This document shows positions 32,585-42,933 of a stretch of DNA of 64,000 nt, in pieces. The stretch covers positions 558,001 through 622,000 of the forward strand of contig CM074131.1 in NCBI GenBank assembly GCA_037178625.1, given 5' to 3'. The stretch's first letter is position 1. Each line of letters opens with the position of its first letter. The notes below the pieces were generated by a model. The model ran no database searches. It was not told where the DNA came from and was given only the letters and a program-made list of their open reading frames with translations. The translations under genes and the position numbers were made by a program. Source of the stretch: Skeletonema tropicum (Eukaryota; Bacillariophyta; Thalassiosirophyceae; Thalassiosirales; Thalassiosiraceae).

Positions 32585-34217
32585 TCAGTCATACATATCA
32601 TCATCTCCACCACCTCCTCCTCCCCCCATATCCTGATCATCCCCAAAATCAGCAAACCCCCCATCCATCAACAAATTCGCCGCCAAGGCCTCATTCTTAT
32701 CACAAGCCAAATACGCCTGAGCCGCAGCAGCCCTATCAAATCCCATCTCGGTCAAACGATTTACTGCTGCCATTTCTTCTTCGGACAAACGCAATACTTG
32801 TGCTCCTGCTCCTCCACCTCCAGCACCACCACCCATCATTCCACCCATACCACCACCAGCACCCTGCATGGCCATATTCATATACTGCTGCATCTGTTCC
32901 TGCGGCATAGCACTAATCATCTGTGCCGTCTGTTGCAATTGATCGACCGTCATCCCCATCATGGATGCCATGGCCTGTTGTTCTTGGGGGGGCATGGCTT
33001 GAAGCATTGCGGCGAGTTGGGCGGGATTTCCTAGTGCTTCCATTCCTGGGGGTAGACTACTGCTGTTGTTACCGCCAAATGGATTGTTGTTATTGTTGGT
33101 TGATGATGATGATGAAGATGCAGGTGGTGCAGGAGCTGCTCCACCAGTAGATCCCCCCTCACCACTCCCACCACCACCACTCGCCACAGGCTCATTCATC
33201 ATTTGCAAAAACTCCGCCTGATTCGCATTAATCGCCTGAAGTAACTCCGGCTGCTGTTGTCCAATCTGTTGCAATACTGCCGATAACATATTGGGATTGG
33301 TTTGTACGAGACGTTTGAGATCGTTGAATTGAGGATGGTGTCGGAGTGCTTCTAGTGCTCCGGTTGAACTAGAAGAAGAAGAACTGCTGGATGTTGCTGC
33401 TGTTGGTGCAGATCCACCAGAAGAAGAAATGCCGGGAGGAATCCCATTCATCAAAAATTCCACAGCTACATCTGGATTACCATTGGATGCTCGTAGACAT
33501 GCTCGACAATCTGATTCAGGGAAACCGAGTGCTTTGAGATTGTTGATTACTTCTGCTGGGAATTCATCGTCGTTGGTGGTGGTGTCGTTGGCTGCTGGTG
33601 GCGCTGATTCTGTGGTGGTGGCGGATGGGGCGGCTGTAGTTGTGGCTGTGGCGGGAGCAGCAGCCTCTGTCGATGCAGCAGCAGCCTCTGTCGATGCAGC
33701 AGCAGCAGCAGGTGCAGCAGCGGCGGCAGGTGGTTTGGCCTCTTCCTTTGGAGCAGCAGCGGCGGCGGCGGCGGCAGGTGGTTTGGCAGCAGCCGCAGCC
33801 TTTTTCGCCTTGGCAATCATCACCACCAAGAAATCGGTTGGTTTGATATTACAACTTTCAATTGTGGCGTCATCTTTGAGGACTTTTCCGGAGTGGATTA
33901 ATTTCATGGTGGCTGCTGGTAGTTCTGATTTGGTGGTTTCCTGTCAGTCAGTCATTTTTATTATTTTATTATTTGGTTGCATCATTATCATTGTTGTTGT
34001 TGAGTGTTTATCCAAGTCATCAGCAGCAGTGGTTGTTGTCGTTTATTATTGTTGAGTGAGAGAGATGAGTTTTATAAAAATCAAAAAGCAAAAACGATCA
34101 CACTATGAATTCAAATTGCCCACTTACAATGACAGCCTTGGCCTCGGCCACAGTGTTGGATGGCTCCACCTCAATGGTGAACTTGCCACCCTTGAGTGTC
34201 TTTACTGTTAGTTGCAT
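32585..34217 (-). CDS. RAD23: RAD23-like ubiquitin receptor / nucleotide excision repair factor
   Basis: Exon 1 (34128-34217) and exon 2 (32585-33940) are joined by a 187-nt GT-AG intron in phase 0, giving 481 residues. The domain order is that of RAD23. A ubiquitin-like domain comes first (MQLTVKTLKGGKFTIEVEPS to KPTDFLVVMIAK, residues 1-75). An Ala/Pro-rich linker follows, then UBA1 (VINNLKALGFPESDCRACLR), then the XPC-binding domain (LRHHPQFNDLKRLVQTNP to QAEFLQMMNEP), then Gly/Ser/Asn-rich linkers, and UBA2 (AAVNRLTEMGFDRAAAAQAY) near the C-terminus. RAD23 carries ubiquitinated substrates to the proteasome and stabilises XPC/Rad4 in DNA repair. It ends in a GGGGGGDDDMYD tail. The intron splits the ubiquitin-like domain. 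Confidence 0.9.
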
Positions 34218-34704
34218 GGTTGCTCTAATCAATGAGGCCTTATCTACTGCAAATAATGATTTTGTGTTTGTCTTGTCAACATTCAACATGCGTCGGCTGT
34301 GATTTTTTGGAAGGTTGAGCTGCTTGTGGGATCGGAAAAGACACAATTAATGTCACTGTGTCATTCAACAGTAAAGTCTATGCAAAATGATTCTCGTTTG
34401 TCTGTCATCTCTATCAAACAACACTATCAAACAGTGTCAATACTTTTGATTTCTGGTCACCGAAGGCAAACGAAGCGTTTCGAAAGATCGGCAAAAATCG
34501 GCAGCCCCCGCCCGCGTTGTTGGTCGATGGGCGATGGCTAATGGCATCACGCATTGCGCACTGATAGATACTTTAGATGAGAATAAGTGTCATTGATCTC
34601 GCTACGGACGTTATTACTACTACTTATGGGACGAAGAAGTAGCCACTGCTCAGAAGAAGAATCATTCAATCAACTGACTGCACTCTAGAAGGTGATTTAT
34701 TATC

Positions 34705-35160
34705 ATGACGGTAGAAGAAACATCATCCGGTGATGCAACCAAAAAACAGGTGGATTGTAGTGGTAGCCAACACCAAAAAGAAGATACCACTACTACCTCC
34801 GCCACTCCAATCAAACCTTCCTCCACTACCACTACTACCAAGAAAAACAATAATAGCAATCCAAAGATCAAGGTGCACCTAGTAGCAGTAGGGAGCGCAC
34901 CAATCCTCAAAAAGAATAAATTTCTAATGAACCGCACGGATAATTTTGGCGTTGCCATTTCCTTTTTACGCAAGAGGCTTAAACTCACTACTAGTAATAC
35001 TAACACTGCTGCGGGTGGTACTGCTGCTACATCATTGTTTTTATATGTAAATTCGGCATTTGTACCATGTCCAACGGAACAGATTGGAGATTTGTATGAT
35101 TGTTTTGGGATGAGGGAGGAGTTGGTCATTCATTATAGTTTGCAGGAGGCGTGGGGGTGA
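34705..35160 (+). CDS. ATG12: Ubiquitin-like autophagy protein ATG12
   Basis: This single-exon protein has 151 residues. A low-complexity Thr/Ser/Asn N-terminus of about 50 residues precedes the ATG12 fold: KIKVHLVAVGSAPILKKNKF, then NFGVAISFLRKRLKL, then SLFLYVNSAFVPCPTEQIGD, LYDCFGMREELVIHYS and the final AWG. The C-terminal Gly is the conjugation residue; ATG12 is activated by ATG7 and ATG10 and attached to a Lys of ATG5 to drive ATG8 lipidation. No extension follows the Gly, so no protease maturation is needed, as usual for ATG12. The start at 34705 is the only suitable ATG, about 490 bp from the RAD23 start in divergent orientation. Confidence 0.92.
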   Translation: MTVEETSSGDATKKQVDCSGSQHQKEDTTTTSATPIKPSSTTTTTKKNNNSNPKIKVHLVAVGSAPILKKNKFLMNRTDNFGVAISFLRKRLKLTTSNTNTAAGGTAATSLFLYVNSAFVPCPTEQIGDLYDCFGMREELVIHYSLQEAWG

Positions 35161-37064
35161 GTTTTAGTTAGTTTGTTTGGGGGGGGTGGAGTGGTGAGTA
35201 AAGAAGAAAGAGAAGAAGAGGGAGGCGATGATGATGATATTGGATAATACATGTCATGCACAATGTTGGGCGAGAGAGAGGGGAAAGAAGAGGACTCAAA
35301 GTGATAACACTTGATGGGCAGATCGTTTCCACAGGTGTAGGTATGCCTTTCAAAAATTCGGACTGTGGCATGGCAGATGGATACTGCATACATATTGAAG
35401 TTGTTGAGGAGAGGGACATTACTTTCACTTAATGATGTGGATACGGTCCTCATGTGTGAAAGATGAAAGGATAGCCCGTCGGCTGATAGATACCGCCATG
35501 AAAGAAGACTCGGGAGCTGCTTTGTCTCTGCTCTCAAAGCAACCGTGCAGTCAATAGTTTTGACACCCAACAGGGATTGGATATGACTGCAAAACAAGGC
35601 CCTTTCTAGAATGTGAATGTCGATCAGTAATCTTGTCAGAAAACTTGATCGATTCAGTAGATATGAGTATTAGTTCAAACTGCGCAGCATCTGTTTTATC
35701 ATTGTTGCATTGAGTTGATCATCGTAGGGGTCAGGTGGTAGCCAACGCATGGACTACAGTGATGACCATAAGTAAATATTTCTATGCCTTATCTACAATA
35801 CATAGTTTCGAGTGAGGAGCGAGGGCAGGTTATCCAAGATGAAAGAGAAGTAACGACACTCTACCTCTCTTAGAGAGACATACAAAATATCCCAGCTCTC
35901 CTTCACCACCACCAGAGCCATTTCCACCATTATTGTGATACACCAAGTGCAAAGCACTCTAAGAAGTTACGACTGTGTAAACAGAGATACCATAAACAGC
36001 GATGTACAATTGTTCAGCTTAGCATTCTACTTATCAGTACTTTACAGCTCTCTCTCTATAGAGTCCAGCCGACTTTGATAGTCAGAATTCCGCAAACTCC
36101 GCCAGTTGCTAGTTACTTTGACTATCAAAATCGGACTCCTTGCTGAGAGTTTACACACAAAAGCACACAAATTAGTTATGTAGTAAAAAGTTCTCCTTGC
36201 CTGAGAGTCCGATTTAGCTAGTTGAGAAAATGAGAACCGACTATCTAATTCTGAGCCAGAGAGTGCGAAGAGTGCTAACAAAAGAGCTACCAGTTTAAAA
36301 CTAATCTGTCCCGTCATTTTCATCTCATCTTTGCGTTGTTCGATCTTGGTCGCTATACGGCCGATTAAGCCGTCCATTGAAGCTGACTGCAGCTGAGATA
36401 ATACTCTATCGATTAGGCGTGTTGGTTTTGTCACCGGGGTCAGTGTGGACGACTATATTGTGGCCGCGCTGAGACCATTTTGGTTGATATCGATTGATGA
36501 TGGAGCTGAAAAAGTCTGTCCCGTTACGGATGGAGCTCTAGTAGACGCGCTAGCTTTAAGCGTGGAGTCACGGAAACGTGACTGCTTTTTGCTCTGTGGA
36601 GTCATCTCATCTTTTTACTTTCTGCCGTTTCATCTCATCTCGACCCCAGCGGCACACTGCCCTCGATGGTCTCCCAAACCATGCGGCGGCCCAAACCAAG
36701 TATACAGACCTCTACTACAACATCATGGCTAACTCCCTCTGTCTTGGATTCATCCAAATCGACCAAGAAGTCGCTCGGAACGGCCATTCCGAAAATTCAT
36801 CTCATCTCAACGGGACAGACTCGTCCAACGGGACAGATTAGTTTTAGACTGGTACAGTCATTCTCATTTTTCCGACAAGAAAACCAAGCATTCCCAACGA
36901 ACATAGCAGCGGCATCATGACACGATGGCGCTACTCCCCTCAACGCCAACATCAACATGCTACATGATAAGACGACGTAGTAAAGGGTAGTTGTACAGCA
37001 ATAATAAGAATATCAGCAACAAATAAGCCCAACAACGCAAACCAACAACAACATCACGTCTGGG
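35161..37064. other. Intergenic region with repeats
   Basis: No supported gene. Around 36060-36140 there are inverted short blocks (ACTTTGATAGTCA / TGACTATCAAA). The 567-bp element at 36288-36854 lies in this interval. Confidence 0.5.
36288..36854. mobile_element. MITE-like element with 27-bp terminal inverted repeats
   Basis: The left end 36288-36314 (TACCAGTTTAAAACTAATCT, then GTCCCGT) and the right end 36828-36854 match as inverted repeats at 26 of 27 positions. The element contains several CATCTCATCT and CTGTCCCGT blocks and no transposase. The ends have no obvious target duplication. The size and structure fit a non-autonomous DNA transposon. Confidence 0.6.
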
Positions 37065-37937
37065 TTGGTTATGGCTGCTCGTCGACGAAGAGAGTCGCGG
37101 CATCAAACGGCTGCGCCAGACGTTGCATCCACCGGCGCGTCTTCTTTTCGTTTAAGTGCAGATCAAGAAGCCGCAGTACTTGAGACTAGACGCCATGTGA
37201 TAAAACATCTCCCTGAATATAGGAATCGAATCGAGGAAACAATAGATTATTTCGAAAAACATATGCCCGACTACTACAGAGAAGTTGTGTACAACTTAAC
37301 TCCGGAAATGAAAGCCGATCCATCTCGCTTTTACTACAAAGCAAAACGGGACTTTCATTACGATCGCTTGATTAGCGAGCCTATGACGGCATTTTGCAGC
37401 CATTGAAAGAAGTGGAAAGATGAAGCCAAAACGAAACAGTATGGATTTTCGCATATCAGAAAATACCATGATGCGATATTGAAGTGCTCAGAGTACTCCG
37501 GGGGCTCTCATGTAAGTCAAGAGTATCGTGATGAAATGAATGCCAACATTGAAAGCATGAAACGAGAGAAAACCGTTGCAAAACAAAACAACCAAATTGA
37601 GGAGAAGGAGGCGGACCCGATTGGAATTGATCTCTATTCGGACATAGCTAAGTGGACGATAGAAGAAGGAACACCGGGTGGGATCCTAATTTGGGCGAGT
37701 TCGGTGACACAGTGGAATTGCATGGGCCGACCCATCAATGTTGATGCTCTTGGCTTGAGTTATTTGTGCCGTTTCCCAGCCTCCATCATCGCAGATCATC
37801 AGTGACTCCTTTGAAGCTGCCAAAGCTGCTTTGAAGCAGGAGCATCCATCTCTCTTTTCAAAGAAGGGTCATGGCACTTGGTCAGTCAGTACATGGTCTA
37901 AAGAATTACATCTTTCGTCGAGGAAGAGGAAAGCAAC
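37065..37937 (+). pseudogene. Crypton-like tyrosine recombinase, N-terminal part, broken
   Basis: The frame from 37065 is open except for a TGA at 37404-37406, after which it runs on (KKWKDEAKTKQYGFSHIRKY) to 37805. Near its end it has WASSVTQWNCMGRPINVDAL, which resembles the conserved N-terminal segment of recombinases encoded by Crypton-type elements of algae and other stramenopiles. Past 37810 another frame gives a short piece reading LKQEHPSLFSKKGHGTWS. The catalytic half is absent, and an internal stop is present. The family assignment rests on recall of this segment and is moderate. Confidence 0.4.
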
Positions 37938-38409
37938 AGACTCATCGTAACTGAGGTAAATAATTAGTTGATCAATTAAGTTAAGATGATGTGATAGATG
38001 TACAATAGGACTAACCATTTTGGTATCACAATCGGTCTATAATCCGTCTCTTATGATGTGCTAAGTAGGCCAGCCTGCTTTGTTTTGATGGCAGACATCG
38101 GATGTTACTAAACACATCTACATACATTTCCTTTTGTGTTTCAACTTCGTATACATTCGTGTCGATGTGCGTGTACTTGTCCTCGATCCTCCTCGCTCCT
38201 CAATAGAGCTTACGGGGCGGGCCTTTGCAACTTCTACGTAACAGTAAACTAGTGTTAGATAGACACTGTTACCTACATAACATCACTACTGGTACTATAA
38301 CTGTTAGATTACACGTACGTAGATACAGTAGATACAAGACTACTCTAATCTTTACTTACCAAAAATTACGGTGTAAAATACGTCGGAATTCGGTATTCTG
38401 TGTACTTTC

Positions 38410-38427
38410 CCGGTGTAACTTTTACAC
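38410..38427. repeat. Partial copy of CCGGTGTAA palindrome
   Basis: Left arm complete (CCGGTGTAA) plus CTT and TTACAC; the last CGG is replaced. Confidence 0.5.
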
Positions 38428-38524
38428 TTTTTCTTGAAATACACGAATATATTTTATCTCAATTCCTCTTGCTTTGTTGGCTCTTTGCTGCGGCAAGTAA
38501 AAATACACGATATTACTCCATCTT

Positions 38525-38545
38525 CCGGTGTAACTTTTACACCGG
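38525..38545. repeat. Palindrome CCGGTGTAA-CTT-TTACACCGG
   Basis: Perfect 9-bp arms around CTT. An identical copy is at 40379-40399. The two bracket the recombinase relic. Confidence 0.6.
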
Positions 38546-39599
38546 GAGACAAACCAGCCCAGTGGACTGCCCACGGTCATACTTTTTGCGGCGATGCCCG
38601 TAAAGTACGTTCATGCGTTCACCAAAATTCAAAAATTCGTCACACTGCTCAATGGCAATGGCAACGCAATGGCGACATGGACATGGCACCCTATCACACA
38701 ACTAATATCCAACTCACAATCACCGCCCACAAAGATGCCGGATCCAATGAAGTCAAAGGGCCGCCCCAGCAAGAACAAGAAGAAGGCGCCGACGAAATCA
38801 CCGCTGCGAATGCATCCCGCAACAACCTCTCCTGCTGCCGATGCAAGTGCAAGGGCATCCACCGATCGTGTTGAAAAGATCCTAAGTTATGATATAGAAA
38901 AAGAGTGTTTTTGATGACGGCAGCGTTGCAACTTTCCTCATTTGGTTTGGTTCGTCTTTTCGATAACCGCATAGAAATTGAACGATGAGCACCTGGAAAA
39001 GATGATAGATGCTGACAATGAAGATCAGAACAAAAATGATCACAAGAGGACGGCTCTCCGAAATTATATCGTCGATGCTGTTGACGCGCTCAAACCATTG
39101 CGTGATAGGCACCACCATATCAGTTTCCTCAGGATAGATGGGGTGAAGCTCTTGATTATGATATAGTTGTGGAGTACATATGACTACTAAGTTTAATGTT
39201 GCTGTGGTTGAACGTTCATGCGCCGAGAAGTACATGAAGGCGCTGAAAATAACAGATGAAATCACCCCCGACATTGCAGTCGAAGATGGTAGAGTCTTCC
39301 AATCGAGCAATATAATGGAAACGCAGTGCAATTGCTTGGGTCTACGAAGTAGCAGTAGCAAGAGCGGAGATGCCTTTTGCGCAAGATCTTGGGACCTACA
39401 TTAATAACACGCCACGTTGCTGCAGCAAGGCAACAACTCGGTCTCAAGCTCACGAAGGGCGAAGACGTGATGAAATCCGAAGCATACGAAATAATAAAGA
39501 GCATTTGAAAGTGGAGAGAGAGAGAGATTTTCAATCATCTCATGCTTCTTTTGGACTGGAACTTGATGAAGAGCAGTGAGAACTGTTTGAATGTGAAAA

Positions 39600-40230
39600 T
39601 ATGTGAAAATGATACGCATTGACTTCGAGGAAGTTTACTTGAATTGTTTGTATTCGATAAGGAGAAGGGTAAGCAGCGTGAGGCATGCACGGTCCATAGC
39701 ACTGCTTCGCCAATCAAGAAAAGCCTCACATCTGTCTCGTGCTGTTCGCAAGGTAGATCTTTGCGTGTTTTCTGGCACCAATACCAGTGTACTAGGTAGA
39801 GTAGTCGAATGCATGATCTCGTTGAGGAAATCAAGGATGATTTTTACGACATTGGGATCAACTGGCAAGAACTTGGTACTCATTCTACTTGAAAGGCGTC
39901 GGAAGTATGGTCGCCAATGCCAGCACTGTGGGCCCATCGATTGTTGCCTTGTGTCTACGAGCGGGCTGGAAGCTTGGAGGTGTGACGGAGATGTATCACT
40001 TTCGTTAAGACGCAGGTGATTTGAATGTGGTAAGAAGAGCTGCCTGTCTCGATATCGAGACGACATATTATGGATATCGCCGCCATATTTCAACTGTTCG
40101 GAATTGGACCAAGATAGCAAGCTTGCGGCAATGGCAACGGCCAAAGCTGACCGCTGGCTGAAAGAGCGCATTCCAAAGTTTTGGAGATTACAAAAGAACA
40201 GCAATAGGCAGATGAAAATCTTGTGTAGGT
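39600..40230 (+). pseudogene. Crypton-like tyrosine recombinase, C-terminal part, decayed
   Basis: Read across frames, the plus strand gives EEIKDDFYDIGINWQELGTH with ST, a stop, then KGVGSMVANASTVGPSIVAL, LRAGWKLGGVTEMYHF, a stop, then DAGDLNV and RRAACLDIETT. The H-x-x-(R)-K-G context, the RAGW block and the AGD...GR-like block follow the C-terminal catalytic region of tyrosine recombinases found in diatom mobile elements. Two stops and a frame change show it is dead. Short open frames at 38594-38914 and 38978-39166 may be remains of its N-terminal part. Confidence 0.55.
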
Positions 40231-40378
40231 CTACATTAAATAATGCACATTTTTACTTCAACAACCTCATTCGTGTCATTGCTGTATGTAACTTTGCGTG
40301 GTCTGGAGTGGGCGGTCTTGAGGGCACGAGCGGACACCTTGGAGGCAAATTATACCCCGTTGACAGGGCCTTTTGTAC

Positions 40379-40399
40379 CCGGTGTAACTTTTACACCGG
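40379..40399. repeat. Palindrome, second full copy
   Basis: Identical to 38525-38545. Confidence 0.6.
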
Positions 40400-40464
40400 A
40401 ATTTTATCCACTTGTACATATCTTTTATCTCCTATCTAATCTATCAATAGCATCGATTGGAAGT

Positions 40465-40772
40465 AGGGAGATCGAGGATACTAACAGGTTATAGAGCCTA
40501 TACAATCACCAACAATGAAGATCATTTATGCCATAATTCCATTTGTGAATTTGGCGACCAAAGACATTGTTGGCGGCGCACCTCATGCGTTGAACAAAAT
40601 TGTCATTGCTACACCTTTTCAAGGTACATGTCATGACAATTTTGGCGGAGCACCTACGAAACGTGTAACAACAGTTGATAATGGCGAACCCCATAATTGG
40701 CGATTAAAGGAAGAGAATCCGCATCAAAGTGATGTGTATACTGACCTTAGGGAGATCGAGGATACTAACAAT
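40465..40772. repeat. Pair of short direct repeats
   Basis: The phrase AGGGAGATCGAGGATACTAA occurs at about 40467 and again at about 40750. Between them, GACATTGTTGGCGGCGCACC (about 40562) and a variant with GGCGGAGCACC (about 40645) also form a pair. No gene is supported here. Confidence 0.5.
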
Positions 40773-40878
40773 AACTAACTTTCAACTAGCTAATTCCTCA
40801 CCACAAGAGAGAGAGAGAGAGTAGGAGTAAAAAGTATGACCACAATCTCAAGTATGAGTATGTATTCAAATATTACTT

Positions 40879-41206
40879 TCGCAGGTAGCGGATGGAGCGG
40901 ATGAGCTTTCAATGGCTCTCTCCTTCCCCCATTTCCCCTGCGCCTCGTCGCGCCACTTTCTTTACCATTTTGACTTCTTCGGGAGTACCAATTGAGATGG
41001 ATTCCCAATTGTTCTCTGTTCCAATGCTTCTGCAGTCATCGGTCATACATAATACTGTCTCATGTCCGTCTAATTCCACCGTGGAAGACCACGTCAATCA
41101 GGATCCAAAGATCCTCAAAATCGGCAAGCAGTCTCCTCAGTTTTGTTTTCGACAAGCAAAAACATTGCAATCGAGAACACCTCTAGTATTATCACCGATT
41201 TTGATA
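40879..41206 (+). repeat. Split direct repeat A1
   Basis: It matches A2 (47385-47717) almost exactly, apart from about 5 extra bases (CAATA region) near the start of A2. It contains the ATG and first 105 codons of ORF1. Confidence 0.85.
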
Positions 41207-42892
41207 GCACCTAAAGTCGATAAGATCCGTGCGATCGTCGAGAATCCCACGATCCAGGCTGATTTGGAGAACTTTATCGCTCATGGTAGTGCTCACGTTG
41301 ATCTCACGGGTCCCAACTTAGTGGTAAACTGGGAAACACTCGAGTGTTACCCAGATCAGTTCAACGAGCTCAAGTCGGTATTTGCCTCTTCTACAGAATC
41401 TTCTGTAGCAGCTCCCGCGGCCCGTCAGGAACTTACAACAAGCAAAGATCGACACGAGCAGCTCACCGCAAACAAAGGTATGATCAAGTTGAAAATACCT
41501 ATGGTTAGCGTAAGCATTAAGGATGGAAAGGTCGATGCGAGCACAGCCAAACGCCCGGTCACTACTCTTGCGCTTGATGAGATTGAGAGAATGCCACCAA
41601 GTGGGATGAAGGAGGGCTTTTCTGATACCGTTCGGTGCTACCTAGCTGAAAATGCAAAATCCATCAATCCTACCAATATTATGGACAACAGCTCGTTAAG
41701 CTACATCCCCCTTCCAATCTGCGACAATATCGTGAAGGGCAACTGGACTCAAGATCCTGTCACGCAAGTTGATGTTGATTCACAATTGAATACCTTTTCA
41801 ATGTTCACCTTTCGGGCTCAAAATCCTGACGACAAACTTGTCCAAACGTACTTGAATGAGGAAACATCGACCCGTGCCCAAAACAAGACTGATGGAGCAA
41901 GTTCCAAGAAACTTCGGGAACTTCTAGCTGCATTTGTCAATATGGACGACTCATTTGCATCGAAATGCTTGGTTAACTCACGTCACGCTATGGGTACATT
42001 GTTCGATTTCGAAACAATGGCAACTGAAGGAAATCGTGCTCTCTTTGACAACGTCGCAATTCAACTTATCTGTTGGTTTATGCTCCAATCGACGAACAAA
42101 TTCCCCCAGTGGCGTGTCGATACTGGTGAAAAAATGGATCACCTTGGAGCACTGCTTTCCCAATGGGGCGAGCTCTTTTTCGTGGCGTGTGGTAAACTCG
42201 CGAACTCACTCCACAACATATCTGTTTTCAGCGACCCCGATGGAGATGTGACTACGCTCGACTTCTCTGCTATCGACGATTTCTTGAAAGATTTTGCTAT
42301 CTTCAAAGACGATGTTACCAGCAAACAGCGTACAAGGAGTGCACATAATGCGATCCCTGCCCTCTTCCTCGCTGCGAACAAACAATCGAGACAGGATGAC
42401 GATGCGTCCCCTCGCCAACCTAATCAAGAGCGCGAAGATCGCAATGTTCGTGACAACCATACTTCACGACAACAGCGACTACCTCGCGACCAACATGATG
42501 GCTCTGGCAGCGGCAGCGGTCAAGGCACCCCCAAGAGGCAGAAGCCTTCTCCCTCGGGCAGTGGTTCTTCAGTTGGAATGTCCCCTGAGGAGAACGGAAT
42601 CTTGTGCTTGCGTGAAGGTGTTTCTTTGAATGAAGGTTTTCCGAGTGGCTTTCCAGCCTGCAAAAAAATTGTGACTCGAGGTTTCATCTGTCTCTTTGGT
42701 GACAATTGTTCTGCGGCTCATTGGTCCAAGCTTGAAAAATTATCGACCCATAACAAGACACGTTGGATTGAGCACCTTCGTGCGAATCCAGTTGCATTCT
42801 TCAACCAGTGGAAGATCGGCAAGTTCTTGAAAAAAGACCCGGAGTTACAAGGTCTTATTGGGCCTCCCTCTTCACCTCCTCCTCGTGAGTAA
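40892..42892 (+). CDS. ORF1, Gag-like protein of the tyrosine-recombinase retrotransposon
   Basis: This 666-residue protein starts at an ATG 13 bp inside the left end of the element. No enzyme motif is seen. The C-terminal part has a charged low-complexity stretch (SRQQRLPRDQHDGSGSGSG) and then a Cys/His cluster (CKKIVTRGFICLFGDNCSAA with HW following) that may be a zinc knuckle for RNA binding. The position before the RT ORF and the lack of catalytic motifs suggest a nucleocapsid-like role. The first 105 codons lie within the terminal repeat. Confidence 0.75.
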   Translation: MERMSFQWLSPSPISPAPRRATFFTILTSSGVPIEMDSQLFSVPMLLQSSVIHNTVSCPSNSTVEDHVNQDPKILKIGKQSPQFCFRQAKTLQSRTPLVLSPILIAPKVDKIRAIVENPTIQADLENFIAHGSAHVDLTGPNLVVNWETLECYPDQFNELKSVFASSTESSVAAPAARQELTTSKDRHEQLTANKGMIKLKIPMVSVSIKDGKVDASTAKRPVTTLALDEIERMPPSGMKEGFSDTVRCYLAENAKSINPTNIMDNSSLSYIPLPICDNIVKGNWTQDPVTQVDVDSQLNTFSMFTFRAQNPDDKLVQTYLNEETSTRAQNKTDGASSKKLRELLAAFVNMDDSFASKCLVNSRHAMGTLFDFETMATEGNRALFDNVAIQLICWFMLQSTNKFPQWRVDTGEKMDHLGALLSQWGELFFVACGKLANSLHNISVFSDPDGDVTTLDFSAIDDFLKDFAIFKDDVTSKQRTRSAHNAIPALFLAANKQSRQDDDASPRQPNQEREDRNVRDNHTSRQQRLPRDQHDGSGSGSGQGTPKRQKPSPSGSGSSVGMSPEENGILCLREGVSLNEGFPSGFPACKKIVTRGFICLFGDNCSAAHWSKLEKLSTHNKTRWIEHLRANPVAFFNQWKIGKFLKKDPELQGLIGPPSSPPPRE

Positions 42893-42933
42893 CCTTACAA
42901 CATGGGTTGCAGGTTTTTCAATTGAATAGTATA

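Noticed and set aside
33429..34055. 208-codon plus-strand frame opposite RAD23
   Set aside because: It is an Ala/Val-rich shadow of the Ala/Pro/Ser linkers of RAD23 and runs across its intron.
35133..35597. 154-codon minus-strand frame after ATG12
   Set aside because: Ser/Pro low-complexity, overlaps the end of ATG12, no motif and no splice-linked exon.
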